A stretch of DNA of 64,000 nucleotides from Pseudomonadota bacterium (lineage in GTDB: Bacteria > Pseudomonadota > Gammaproteobacteria > Steroidobacterales > Steroidobacteraceae), in NCBI GenBank assembly GCA_016720075.1, contig JADJXW010000003.1:62001-126000 (forward strand). The letters are read 5' to 3'. A program made the translations under genes and the position numbers. Below are positions 33,026 to 41,359 of the stretch, in pieces; positions within the stretch are counted from its first letter, which is position 1, and each line of letters opens with the position of its first letter. The notes below the pieces were generated by a model. It had not been told where the DNA came from. It ran no database searches and saw only the letters and a program-made list of their open reading frames with translations.

Positions 33026-33727
33026 TCATCCGCACTTCGAATCCCCGCAGTTCAGGCATGTCATGCAGCCGTCCATCATCACCACGGCGGCGGTGCTGCA
33101 CTTGCTGCACAGCTGCGCGCCTTCGGGGAAATGGCTCTTGCTGAAGGCATCGGTCTGCTTCTGCTTGGCTTCGAACTCGGCGCGCTTGTCGGCCACCAGC
33201 TTCTTCTGGTGCTCGTCGAGCCCCACGGGGCGCAGCAGGCCGATCAGCGTCAGGTGCTTCTCGATCACGTAGCCCAGCTCGGCGATGATCGAGGGCATGA
33301 AGCGCCCGCCCGGCTGCCAGTAGCCGCCGCGCGGATCGAACACGGCCTTGAGCTCGTCGACCAGGAAGGCGACGTCGCCGCCCTTGCGGAACACGGCCGA
33401 GATGATGCGCGTCAGCGCCACGATCCACTGGTAGTGGTCGAGGTTCTTCGAGTTGATGAACACCTCGAACGGCCGGCGCTGCTCGTGCTCGGTGCCTTCG
33501 TTCAGCACGATGTCGTTGATGGTCACGTACATGGCGTGATCGGAGACGGGTGTCTTGATCTTGTACGTACTGCCAATGAGCATCTCGGGGCGCTGCAGCT
33601 CCTCGGTCATGCGGATGACCTTGGCGCTCTCCTTCACGGGCAGCCTGGTGACTTCGCCACCGGCTTCGTCGGCGGGCTTGCGCACGCGGTACTTGACGAT
33701 CTTCTTGTCGATCTTCATGGAGCTCAT
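33026..33727 (-). CDS. nrdJb: NrdJb, C-terminal subunit of split class II ribonucleotide reductase
   Basis: The 233-residue product matches NrdJb of pseudomonads, where the B12-dependent ribonucleotide reductase is split. It contains the TSCPD-like region (RRPFEVFINSKNLDHYQWIVALTRIISAVFRKGGD) and a C-terminal cluster of cysteines (LCSKCSTAAVVMMDGCMTCLNCG). These would relay electrons from thioredoxin to the active site of NrdJa or bind zinc. The start lies one base after the nrdJa stop, so the two are translated together. Confidence 0.9.
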   Translation of the reverse strand: MSSMKIDKKIVKYRVRKPADEAGGEVTRLPVKESAKVIRMTEELQRPEMLIGSTYKIKTPVSDHAMYVTINDIVLNEGTEHEQRRPFEVFINSKNLDHYQWIVALTRIISAVFRKGGDVAFLVDELKAVFDPRGGYWQPGGRFMPSIIAELGYVIEKHLTLIGLLRPVGLDEHQKKLVADKRAEFEAKQKQTDAFSKSHFPEGAQLCSKCSTAAVVMMDGCMTCLNCGDSKCG

Positions 33728-33728
33728 C

Positions 33729-35900
33729 TCAATGCGTCTCTGACGAGGTGGTCTGGTACTTGCCGTAGTAGCCCTCTTTCAGGGCGTCGTAGAGATTGGC
33801 GGCCGAGTGCTTCTCGCCGTCGTATTCGATCTCTTCGTCGCCGGCCACTTCCACCTCGCTGCCGTCGTCGAGCGTGAACACGTACTTGGTGTTCTTCAGG
33901 TCTTCTTCCTTCACCAGCACGCCCTGGAACGCCTCGGGGTTGAACCGGAAGGTGGTGCAGCCCTTCAGGCCCTTCTCGTGCGCATACATGTAGATGTGCT
34001 TGAAGTCGTCGTACTTGTAGTCGGTGGGCACGTTGGCCGTCTTGGAAATGGAGCTGTCGACCCAGATCTGCGCGGCGGCCTGGATGTCCACGTGCTGCGT
34101 GGGCGTTACATCGTCGGCCGTCGAGAAGTAGTCAGGCAGCTTGCCCCTGCCTTCGGTGGCGTTGGGCATGGCGTCGTGGTTCACCAGTTCGCGGTAGGCG
34201 AGAAGCTCGAAGCTGAACACGTCCACCTTCTCTTTCGTCTTGCGTCCTTCGCGGATCACGTTGCGGAAGTAGTGGTGCGCGAAGCTGGGCTCTATGCCAT
34301 TGCTCGCATTGTTCGCGAGCGACAGCGAGATGGTGCCGGTAGGGGCGATCGATGAGTGGTGCGTGAAGCGCGCCCCAACCTGCGCAAGATCGTCAACCAG
34401 TTGTGGCGCCACGGCAGCGACGCGCTGCATGTAGCGGCTGTAGCGGGCGTGCAGGAGACGACCCGGGATATGTGCCCCGACTTTCCAGCCATCTTTTTTC
34501 ATCTCCGGCCGCTTGCGCAGCATTTCGGATGTGACTTCGAATTCTTCGTTCATGATGGGCGCCGGGCCTTTTTCGCGGGCGAGCTCGAGGCCCGCTTCCC
34601 AGCCGGCCACGGCCATCTCGCGGGCCACGTCTTCGGTGAGCTTCACGGATTCGGGGCTGCCGTATTTCATGCCCAGCAGCGCGAACGTGGAACCCAGGCC
34701 AAGGAACCCCATGCCGTGGCGGCGCTTGCGCATGATCTCGTCGCGCTGGCCCTGAAGTGGCAGGCCGTTCACTTCGACCACGTTGTCGAGCATGCGCGTG
34801 AACACGCGCACGACTTCCTTGTATTCATCCCAGTCGAAGCGCGCATCCGCGCTGAACGGGTCGACGACGAAGCGCGTGAGGTTCACCGAACCCAGCAGGC
34901 ACGAGCCATAGGGCGGCAGCGGCTGCTCGCCGCAGGGATTGGTGGCCCGGATGTTCTCGCAGAACCAGTTGTTGTTCATCTCATTGACGCGGTCGATGAG
35001 GATGAAGCCGGGCTCGGCGAAGTCGTAGGTGGAGGTCATGATGACATCCCACATGCGGCGCGCCGGCACGGTCTTGTAGATCTTGCAGGCCACCAGGCCT
35101 TCGTCGCTGACGATGTAGCCCTCGTGCGTGGGCCATTCGCGCCAGGTGAACTTCGCCGGATCCTGCAGCTGCTTGCGATCGCCTTCGAACTCTTTCTCGC
35201 GCACCGGGAAGGCCAGCTTCCAGTCGAGGTTTTCACGCACGGCGTGCATGAACTCGTCGGTGATGAGCAGCGAGAGGTTGAACTGGCGCAGCCGGCCGTT
35301 CTCGCGCTTCACGCGGATGTATTCCATGACATCGGGATGGCCGACGTCGAAGGTGCCCATCTGCGCGCCGCGACGGCCACCGGCCGACGACACGGTGAAG
35401 CACATCTTGTCGTAGATATCCATGAACGACAGCGGGCCCGAGGTGTAGGCGCCGGCGCCGCTCACATATGCGCCGCGCGGACGCAGCGTGGAGAATTCAT
35501 AGCCGATGCCGCAGCCGGCTTTGAGCGTGAGGCCCGCCTCGTGCACCTTGGCGAGGATGTCATCCATGGAATCGCGGATGAGGCCCGACACCGTGCAGTT
35601 GATCGTGGAGGTGGCTGGTTTGTGCTCCCACGCCCCCGCATTCGATGTGATGCGACCGGCGGGAATGGCGCCCTTGCGCAGAGCCCACAGGAACTTCTCG
35701 TACCACTGCTCGCGCACCGCGGGCCGTTCGACGTCCGCAAGGCAGCGCGCCACGCGTTTGTACGTGTCGTCCATGGTGGCATCCAGTGGCGTGCCTTCCT
35801 TGGACGCCAGCCGGTACTTCTTGTCCCAGATGTCGAGCGAGGCTTCCTGGTAGGGAATGCTGTCGACGGATTTAGGCGCGATCTTCACGGCAGTGTTCAT
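33729..35900 (-). CDS. nrdJa: NrdJa, adenosylcobalamin-dependent ribonucleotide reductase
   Basis: Class II ribonucleotide reductase catalytic subunit, making dNTP precursors without oxygen dependence by using adenosylcobalamin. At 723 residues it has the substrate-site cysteine (STINCTVSGL), the finger loop with the radical cysteine in RATNPCGEQPLPPYGSCLLGSVNL, and SIAPTGTISLSLANNASNGIEP. The missing C-terminal domain is supplied by nrdJb. A palindrome like an NrdR box is 50 bases upstream. No cobalamin riboswitch was recognised. No class I nrdAB genes are in the window. Confidence 0.93.
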   Translation of the reverse strand: MNTAVKIAPKSVDSIPYQEASLDIWDKKYRLASKEGTPLDATMDDTYKRVARCLADVERPAVREQWYEKFLWALRKGAIPAGRITSNAGAWEHKPATSTINCTVSGLIRDSMDDILAKVHEAGLTLKAGCGIGYEFSTLRPRGAYVSGAGAYTSGPLSFMDIYDKMCFTVSSAGGRRGAQMGTFDVGHPDVMEYIRVKRENGRLRQFNLSLLITDEFMHAVRENLDWKLAFPVREKEFEGDRKQLQDPAKFTWREWPTHEGYIVSDEGLVACKIYKTVPARRMWDVIMTSTYDFAEPGFILIDRVNEMNNNWFCENIRATNPCGEQPLPPYGSCLLGSVNLTRFVVDPFSADARFDWDEYKEVVRVFTRMLDNVVEVNGLPLQGQRDEIMRKRRHGMGFLGLGSTFALLGMKYGSPESVKLTEDVAREMAVAGWEAGLELAREKGPAPIMNEEFEVTSEMLRKRPEMKKDGWKVGAHIPGRLLHARYSRYMQRVAAVAPQLVDDLAQVGARFTHHSSIAPTGTISLSLANNASNGIEPSFAHHYFRNVIREGRKTKEKVDVFSFELLAYRELVNHDAMPNATEGRGKLPDYFSTADDVTPTQHVDIQAAAQIWVDSSISKTANVPTDYKYDDFKHIYMYAHEKGLKGCTTFRFNPEAFQGVLVKEEDLKNTKYVFTLDDGSEVEVAGDEEIEYDGEKHSAANLYDALKEGYYGKYQTTSSETH

Positions 35901-35950
35901 GAACGAAAGAGAACCTCGTTACAGGCCGAGTTTTGTTGGTTAGTCCCCCT

Positions 35951-35968
35951 GGCACAAGATGTTGTGCC
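35951..35968. promoter_or_regulatory. NrdR-box-like palindrome upstream of nrdJa
   Basis: GGCACAAGATGTTGTGCC is an 18-base sequence with perfect 7-base arms. The core CACAAGATGTTGTG resembles NrdR boxes (CACAATATATTGTG-like). It lies 51 bases before the nrdJa start, a usual place for NrdR repression of ribonucleotide reductase genes. A second, weaker copy may be near 36045-36060. A hairpin role in RNA is also possible. Confidence 0.5.
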
Positions 35969-36239
35969 CGGGAAAGGGAGACTAGATAAGACAAATGGCA
36001 GCGTCAAGCTGGCTGCCTTTGTCAGTGACGCACTGAAAATACTTTGTAGATCATTGTGTTGCAGGATTCGCTCGGTGAAAAAACTTTTTCAAGTCCTTCT
36101 TTCACAACGCCCTGACCGAGGTTGTGCGAATCAACCTATTGTGTCGCGAGCGAACAGCCCGCGAACATGTTTTGCACAGGTTGTTCCTCCTGGGGCCCCT
36201 CGCGCTAATTTCACAGGCGTCGTTTCATGGAGCGAACCA
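35969..36239. other. Divergent intergenic region, nrdJa / S9 peptidase
   Basis: With the NrdR-like palindrome this makes a 339-base gap between the two divergent starts, the longest non-coding stretch outside the cassettes. It is AT-richer than its surroundings and contains the small hairpin GAAAAAACTTTTTC near 36077. No reading frame, riboswitch or RNA gene was recognised. Promoters for both genes must lie here. Confidence 0.5.
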
Positions 36240-38242
36240 ATGAGATCACGTGGATTCCTGCCTCTGGCAGTCACTTTTTTTGCGGGCACCGCTCCGCTGC
36301 TGATGGCCGCCGAGGCCCCGAAAGACACCGCCGCTGCATTTGGCGCGCTGGAGTCGGCCACGGATGTGTCGATATCCGCCGATGGCAAGCGCCTGGTGTA
36401 TGTGGGACCAGGCCCCGCAGCCAGCACCATCGCCGTGGTCGTCGAGCTTTCGCCGACCAGCGTGAAGCAGATCGCGCGCGGCGACGGCAAGCCGATGCGG
36501 ATCAACGACTGCGCCTGGTCGGCCGCGAACCGCATCGTCTGCCGGATGTACGGCATCGCCCCGGTGCAGGCCACGCTGCTGCCGTTCACGCGCCTGCTGG
36601 CGATGGATGGCGATGGCGGCAACCAGGTGCTGCTGGGCCAGCGCAATTCCTTCGAGCAGCTCGGTGTGCGGCTGTTCGACGGCGACGTGATCGACCTGCT
36701 TAATGGCGTGGACGGCAATGTGCTGATGGCGCGCAGCAGCCTCGCCGAAACGGCAACCGGCGCGCTGGCCTCGCGCGCCGACGAAGGCACCGGCGTTGAT
36801 CTGGTGGACACGCGCACCGGCAAGGCCACGCCGGTGGAAAAGCCCGCCCGCAACGTCCAGAGCTATATCTCGGACGGACTGGGCAATGTGACTGATGGTG
36901 TCTTCCGCGGCCAACGACGAAGGCACGATGCGCGGCGTCTTCACGCACTTCTACCGCAAGGTGGGCTCGCGCGACTGGCAGAAGCTCGGCTCCTACACGG
37001 TGGATGACGAGGCCAACAGCATCAATCCGCTGGCGGTGGATCCGCTCGTCGACGCGGCCTATGTGCTGAAGAAGCTCGATGGCCGCGACGCGCTGTACCG
37101 CATCTCGCTCGATGGCTCGCTGCAGACCGACCTGGTGTTCGCCTCGAAGGAGGTGGATGTGGCGGGCGTGGTGGCCGTGGGCCGCGGCGGCCGCGTGATC
37201 GGCGCCAGCTACAGCACCGACCGGCCGCAGGTGGAGTATTTCGATCCGGAATACCGGGCCGTGGCCCGGCAGCTGGCGCAGGCGCTGCCGAAACTGCCGA
37301 TCATCCAGTTCGCGGGCGCCAGCGCCGACGAACAGACGCTGCTGATCTACGCGGCCAGCGACGTGGATCCGGGCCGCATCTTCGTATTCGACCGCGCGAA
37401 GAAGACGCTGGTCGAGGCCATCAACCTGCGGCCCGACCTGAAGGGCCGCACGCTGTCGCCGCGCCGGCCCATCACCTACCCGGCCGCCGACGGCACGAAG
37501 ATTCCCGGCTATCTCACGCTGCCACCTGGCGTCACTGATCCGAAGGGGACTGCCCGCCATCGTGATGCCGCATGGTGGCCCATCGGCGCGCGATGACTGG
37601 GGCTTCGACTGGCTGTCGCAGTTCTACGCGCAGCGCGGCTTCGCGGTGCTGCAGCCGAACTATCGCGGCTCCACCGGCTATGGCGACGAGTGGTACCAGG
37701 AGAACGGCTTCAAGAGCTGGAAGACCTCGATCGGCGACATCTGCGATGCGGGTCGCTGGATGGTGGCGCAGGGCATGGCCGATCCGTCGAAGCTGGCCAT
37801 CGTGGGCTGGTCCTATGGCGGCTACGCGGCGCTGCAGGTGAATGTGCTGGATCCGGACCTGTTCAAGGCCGTGGTGGCCGTGGCGCCGGTCACCGACCTT
37901 GCGCTGCTGAAGGCCACATCGGCCGCGTTCACCAATTCCGCGCTGGTGAAGGATTTCATCGGCAGCGGCGCGCATATCGAGGAAGGCTCGCCGGCGCAGA
38001 ACGTGGCGAAGTTCAAGGCGCCGGTGCTGATGTTCCATGGCGACATCGACCTGAACGTGGACATCGCGCAGGCGCGCAAGATGGACAAGGCGCTGCGCGG
38101 CGCGAAGAAGTCGAGCGAGCTCATCGTGTATCCGAAGCTCGAGCACAGCCTCGTCGATGGCGAGGTGCGCGCCGACCTGCTGCGCAAATCAGACGCATTC
38201 CTGCGCACGACGCTGAAGCTGCCGGCGGCCACCACGCCGTAG
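36240..38242 (+). CDS. S9-family prolyl oligopeptidase-like peptidase, frameshifted
   Basis: An exported serine peptidase with an N-terminal signal sequence, a beta-propeller region (ATDVSISADGKRLVYVG) and a C-terminal alpha/beta hydrolase domain. Catalytic residues are Ser in GWSYGGYAAL, Asp in FHGDIDLNVD and His in LEHSLVDGE. Two indels break it, near 36890 and in the G-run near 37547; the corrected second junction reads PKGLPAIVMPHGGPSARD, exactly the family pattern. The full product is about 667 residues. It cleaves oligopeptides in the periplasm; substrate unknown. ATG 36240 has GGAG upstream. Confidence 0.88.
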
Positions 38243-38258
38243 GTGTTGCATCGCACAA

Positions 38259-38283
38259 CAAGAGGCGTTCGCCGCGCCTCTTG
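38259..38283 (+). terminator. Hairpin after the S9 peptidase gene
   Basis: CAAGAGGCG and CGCCTCTTG pair perfectly (9 bases) around a 7-base loop, 17 bases after the stop. There is no T-run, so termination is uncertain. The right arm overlaps the heat-shock-type -35 element of the next gene. Confidence 0.4.
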
Positions 38284-38307
38284 AAAGCCGGAGGGTCAGC
38301 CTTACAT
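38280..38307 (+). promoter_or_regulatory. Sigma-32-type promoter for hsp20
   Basis: CTTGAAA is an exact heat-shock -35 element, followed after 13 bases by CCTTACAT, a partial match to the sigma-32 -10 (CCCCATNT). It lies about 40 bases before the Hsp20 start. The gene function makes heat-shock control likely; the -10 is imperfect. Confidence 0.5.
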
Positions 38308-38348
38308 CTGGTTCATCGAAAGCATTTTGTGTTGGAGGTAAAACCGAC

Positions 38349-38771
38349 ATGAGCATCGCAATCCGTGAACCCTGGGGCCTGCTGAACCGACTGAACCGCG
38401 ACCTGGATGGCATCTGGGCCGGCGCACCGTCGACGGAAGTGGCCTTCATTCCGCCCGTCGATGTGCATGAAGAGAAGGATCGCTTCGTCGTGCGCGCCGA
38501 CCTGCCGGGCGTGAAGCCCGAAGACATCGAAGTCACCGCCGAGAAGGGCGTGCTGACGCTGCGCGGCGAGCGCAAGGCCGAGAAGCGCGAGAACTCCGAC
38601 GGCTACGAGCGCATCGAGCGCGTGTCAGGCAGCTTCACCCGCCGCTTCGCGCTGCCCGAGAACGTGCAGGCCGACAGCATCAAGGCGAAGTTCGCCCATG
38701 GCGTGCTGGAAGTGGGCATCCCGAAGCAGCCGGTGGTGGCCGCGAAGCGCGTGCAGGTGGAAGCCGCGTAA
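38349..38771 (+). CDS. Small heat-shock protein, Hsp20/alpha-crystallin family
   Basis: A 140-residue ATP-independent holdase that binds unfolding proteins. The alpha-crystallin domain runs from about residue 36 (PPVDVHEEKDRFVVRADLPG) through IEVTAEKGVLTLRGERK to the conserved A-x-x-x-x-G-V-L motif (AKFAHGVLEVGIPK). The short C-terminal extension has no clear I-x-I/V motif, apart from QPVVAAKRV. GGAGG is present upstream at longer than usual spacing. A perfect terminator follows. Confidence 0.94.
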   Translation: MSIAIREPWGLLNRLNRDLDGIWAGAPSTEVAFIPPVDVHEEKDRFVVRADLPGVKPEDIEVTAEKGVLTLRGERKAEKRENSDGYERIERVSGSFTRRFALPENVQADSIKAKFAHGVLEVGIPKQPVVAAKRVQVEAA

Positions 38772-38829
38772 GGAATTGCCACTGCCCGGGACTGACTCTC
38801 CCGAGCAGTGAGTTGACGACTCCCCCATT

Positions 38830-38857
38830 TGGCCCCGCTTGTCGGGGCCATTTTTTT
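38830..38857 (+). terminator. Rho-independent terminator after hsp20
   Basis: TGGCCCCG and CGGGGCCA form an 8-base stem with a 5-base loop followed by seven T. Strong intrinsic terminator for the Hsp20 gene. The last T is the first base of the VapC stop on the other strand. Confidence 0.93.
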
Positions 38858-39249
38858 CAGTAGCGCACCGCGGCTACGTCGGTGTTGGAGAAATCCTCAC
38901 CCTTGAAGAGCAGCGACTCGCCGCTCGCCTTGGACAGCGCATAGCTGAAGCAGTCGCCGTAGTTCAGGCCCGCGCTGTGCCGACCCTTGCCGAAGCGCCG
39001 CCACGCCTGGCGCGCAATCTCGGCCTGCTCCGCCGTGACCGGTGACACCTGCATGTCGGCCCGGGCGAGCAGCAGATCCAGTTCCCGCGCCGCAGGTTCG
39101 CCGTGCCGGGTTTCGATCACGATCGACGCCTCGAGCAGTGTCGCTGCCGATACCAGGCGCACGGCATCGTCTTCGATGGCCTGGGCCATGCGGACCGCCT
39201 CGGGCTCCAGCGTCAGCAGCGCGACCAGCGCCGAGGTGTCGATGACCAT
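38857..39249 (-). CDS. PIN-domain ribonuclease toxin VapC
   Basis: A 130-residue PIN toxin. Key residues: Asp4 in MVIDTSALVALL, Glu in SAATLLEASIVIE, Asp in GLNYGDCFSYALSK and Asp in FKGEDFSNTD. This is the typical VapC type whose targets are tRNAs or 23S rRNA. The ATG at 39249 is chosen because the conserved first strand follows at once; the longer frame is antitoxin shadow. It lies two bases after the antitoxin stop. Confidence 0.92.
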   Translation of the reverse strand: MVIDTSALVALLTLEPEAVRMAQAIEDDAVRLVSAATLLEASIVIETRHGEPAARELDLLLARADMQVSPVTAEQAEIARQAWRRFGKGRHSAGLNYGDCFSYALSKASGESLLFKGEDFSNTDVAAVRY

Positions 39250-39251
39250 GC

Positions 39252-39503
39252 TTAACGCGGCAGGCCGTTTCGGTCGTAGCCCACGATATCTTCGGCGGCG
39301 CGCTTGTCTTTCACGGGCAGGGCCGCGCATCGCCGGCCGATGGCCAGGATCTGGTCCGCCAGCTTCGGGCCGCGGGGTTTGCGCAGACGCTGCAGCCGCT
39401 CGCGCAGCGCCTGCACGATGGCGCCAGTGAGTGTCTCGCCAGTGACCCTGGCCACTTCGCGCGCCAGGCGATCAGCTTCCGGGTCCTTGATGCTCAGCGG
39501 CAT
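39252..39503 (-). CDS. VapB-type antitoxin (Rv0623-like)
   Basis: An 83-residue antitoxin starting [20 protein letters not shown], then [19 protein letters not shown], the ribbon-helix-helix pattern of the Rv0623-like/PSK antitoxins that pair with VapC. The C-terminal part ([15 protein letters not shown], then [12 protein letters not shown]) wraps the PIN toxin. ATG 39503 is directly preceded by AT-rich operator sequence. Confidence 0.9.
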   Translation of the reverse strand: MPLSIKDPEADRLAREVARVTGETLTGAIVQALRERLQRLRKPRGPKLADQILAIGRRCAALPVKDKRAAEDIVGYDRNGLPR

Positions 39504-39505
39504 GA

Positions 39506-39533
39506 GTATATACGCCCTGGTACCTGTATATAC
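39506..39533. promoter_or_regulatory. Paired GTATATAC boxes, probable VapBC operator
   Basis: GTATATAC occurs twice, at 39506-39513 and 39526-39533, exactly 20 bases apart (two helical turns), just upstream of the antitoxin ATG. Each box is itself a palindrome. This is the likely autoregulation site. It resembles the half-sites of the first VapBC operator at 11929-11952 (TATAC/GTATA). Confidence 0.65.
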
Positions 39534-39629
39534 CCGACTATATTCCTGATTTTCGCCCTGCACAATGCAGGGCAATCTGCCAGCTCACGGCCCGCGTCGC
39601 AGCCGGCATATGCGGGCTGTTCGCCTCGA

Positions 39630-40308
39630 TTACTTGCGCAGTTCCTGCTGCGCCAGCCACAGCGCCAGCGTCACGACCTGCTCGGCGCCACCGGCCGAAC
39701 GCGGCTCCAGGCGGTACTTGCCGTTCACCACGATGGTCGGCGTGCTGTCGGCCAGGTACGACTTGATCGTCGCATCGGCGCGCTTGACCTCGGTTTCCAC
39801 CGAGAACGACTTGGAGGTCTGCACGAACTTGGCCGCGGGCACCTTGGTGACGCGCTCGTAGAACCGCGCCACCGCCTCGATGTTGGGCAGCGGCGAACGC
39901 AGGCGGCCGGTGCGCGGATCGGCGATGGCGAGCTCGCCGTTCTGGCCCCAGATGGCCTGGAACATGGCCGCATGCGCCTGCTTCGCCACACCCAGCGCCT
40001 TGGCGGTGATGTAGGCGCGCTGGAACACGGGCCAGTTCTCGGCGGCCACCCATGAAGCAGGAACGTATTCCGTCGTCACGCCGGCGGGCAGCTTCTTCTC
40101 GAGACTGTCCATGTAGGGCAGGAAGGCATTGCAGGCCGGGCAGCCAGGAAAACACCTCGGTCACCGTGACCGCACCGGGCCGCGGCGGCACGGTCTGCGG
40201 AATCCGGAAGTAATGCTTGCCCTCGGTCCAGGTTTCCGCGGCCCAGGCGCTGGTTGCTGCCGCGCCCGCGGCGATCGCAAGCATCTGCCTGCGCGAGATC
40301 ATCGTCAT
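39630..40308 (-). CDS. DsbA-family thiol:disulfide interchange protein, frameshifted
   Basis: A periplasmic oxidoreductase of the thioredoxin-like DsbA family. Signal peptide MTMISRRQMLAIAAGAAATSA; then GKHYFRIPQTVPPRPGAVTVTEVFSW leads to the active site, where two G are missing near 40145. Restoring them gives FSWGCPACNAFLPYMDSLEK, a CPAC active site, and joins the second frame through FQAIWGQNGE, TPTIVVNGKYRL (cis-Pro region) to the end. DsbA usually has CPHC; CPAC may change redox potential. ATG 40308 overlaps the stop of the upstream aminopeptidase gene (ATGA) and has AGGAGC upstream. Confidence 0.88.
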
Positions 40309-41336
40309 TTCGTTTGCTCCTGTTTGGCCAGCACGTACAGGCAGGGAAGGTAGTCCCCGCAGCGGTTCTTCAGCAGATCCTCGAAGTGTGGCACGCGCTC
40401 GTAGTACGTGGCCACCGAGGCGAGGTGGGCGTTGTTCAGGCCCGCCTCGATCCATGACCCGAAGCCCGAATTCATCCCCTGCTCCTTCTCCATGACGCGG
40501 ATCGCGGCGGCAAGTTCCGCCAGGCGCTGCTGCTTGGCCGCGCGCAGCGCCTCGGGCGCGAGGCGACGCCGGTAGATGCGCGCCAGCTCCTCGCGGGCCT
40601 GGTTGATGGAAGCCGACAGCGCCACGCGCATCCTGCGGCGCTGCTGCCAGCGCGCGAGCAGCGCCGCATTTCCCAGCCGCGCGGCATAGCGCGCCACGCC
40701 CGCCTCCTCCACCGCGGTGGCGAAGGCCTCGTTCCAAGAGGATTCACCCGGCCAGTACGCCACCTGGTGCGCAAGCTCATGGAAGATGAGCGCGGCAAGA
40801 TCCAGTTCCGCGTAGCCGGTGACCGTGTTCAGCAGCGGATCGGCGATGCGGCCCAGCGTGGAATACGCCGGCACGCCGCCCACGATCACATCATCCCCGG
40901 CGCTGCGGCGCATGCTCGCGAAGGCATTGGCGGCACGCTCGCTGAAATAGCCCCGGTACGACACACAGCCGGCGATCGGAAAGCACCAGGTGCGCGGCTC
41001 TACCGAGAACTCGGGCGTGGCCACGACGTTCCACACCACATAGCGGCGGCCGATGTCCGCATAGCTTCGGTACGAGGCGTTGTCGGGCAGCCCCAGTTCC
41101 TTCGATGCGAAATCGCGGATGCGCCGGGCGCGCAGCAACTGCGCCTTCAGCGTGTCGGCAGTGCCGGGACGCGCAATCACCTTCTCGATGGGCGCCCGCG
41201 CGCTGATGACGGCCAGCTGGCCGCGGGCGGCCTGCAGGTAGTAGCAGCCGCTGGCCGCCAGCGCGGCAGTGGCCACGGCCAGCAGGCGCAGCGCGCGCGT
41301 TGGCGCAGTCGATCGGGGTGGGTTCGTGGGCAACAT
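40305..41336 (-). CDS. Zinc aminopeptidase-like lipoprotein (PF10023 type)
   Basis: A 343-residue predicted lipoprotein (lipobox LAASGC) with the metallopeptidase motif FHELAHQ and a downstream Glu helix (WNEAFATAVEEAG), as in the proteobacterial putative aminopeptidase family. The segment WCFPIAGCVSYRGYFSERAANAFA is also diagnostic. It would act at the periplasmic face of a membrane. It overlaps the DsbA-like gene by four bases, so the two are coupled, and is divergent from cca across a very short gap. Confidence 0.9.
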   Translation of the reverse strand: MLPTNPPRSTAPTRALRLLAVATAALAASGCYYLQAARGQLAVISARAPIEKVIARPGTADTLKAQLLRARRIRDFASKELGLPDNASYRSYADIGRRYVVWNVVATPEFSVEPRTWCFPIAGCVSYRGYFSERAANAFASMRRSAGDDVIVGGVPAYSTLGRIADPLLNTVTGYAELDLAALIFHELAHQVAYWPGESSWNEAFATAVEEAGVARYAARLGNAALLARWQQRRRMRVALSASINQAREELARIYRRRLAPEALRAAKQQRLAELAAAIRVMEKEQGMNSGFGSWIEAGLNNAHLASVATYYERVPHFEDLLKNRCGDYLPCLYVLAKQEQTK

Positions 41337-41359
41337 GGTTCTTGAGTACGATGGGCGCC

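Noticed and set aside
34356..36239. Very long plus-strand frame running into the S9 peptidase
   Set aside because: Everything before 36240 is antisense to nrdJa and His/Arg-rich; only the part from 36240 is coding.
35901..36239. Cobalamin riboswitch upstream of the B12-dependent reductase
   Set aside because: No B12-box-like sequence or matching structure was seen; only a simple palindrome is present.
38243..38348. RNA thermometer in the hsp20 leader
   Set aside because: No sequence complementary to the GGAGG was found in the short leader; a sigma-32-type promoter explains heat control more simply.
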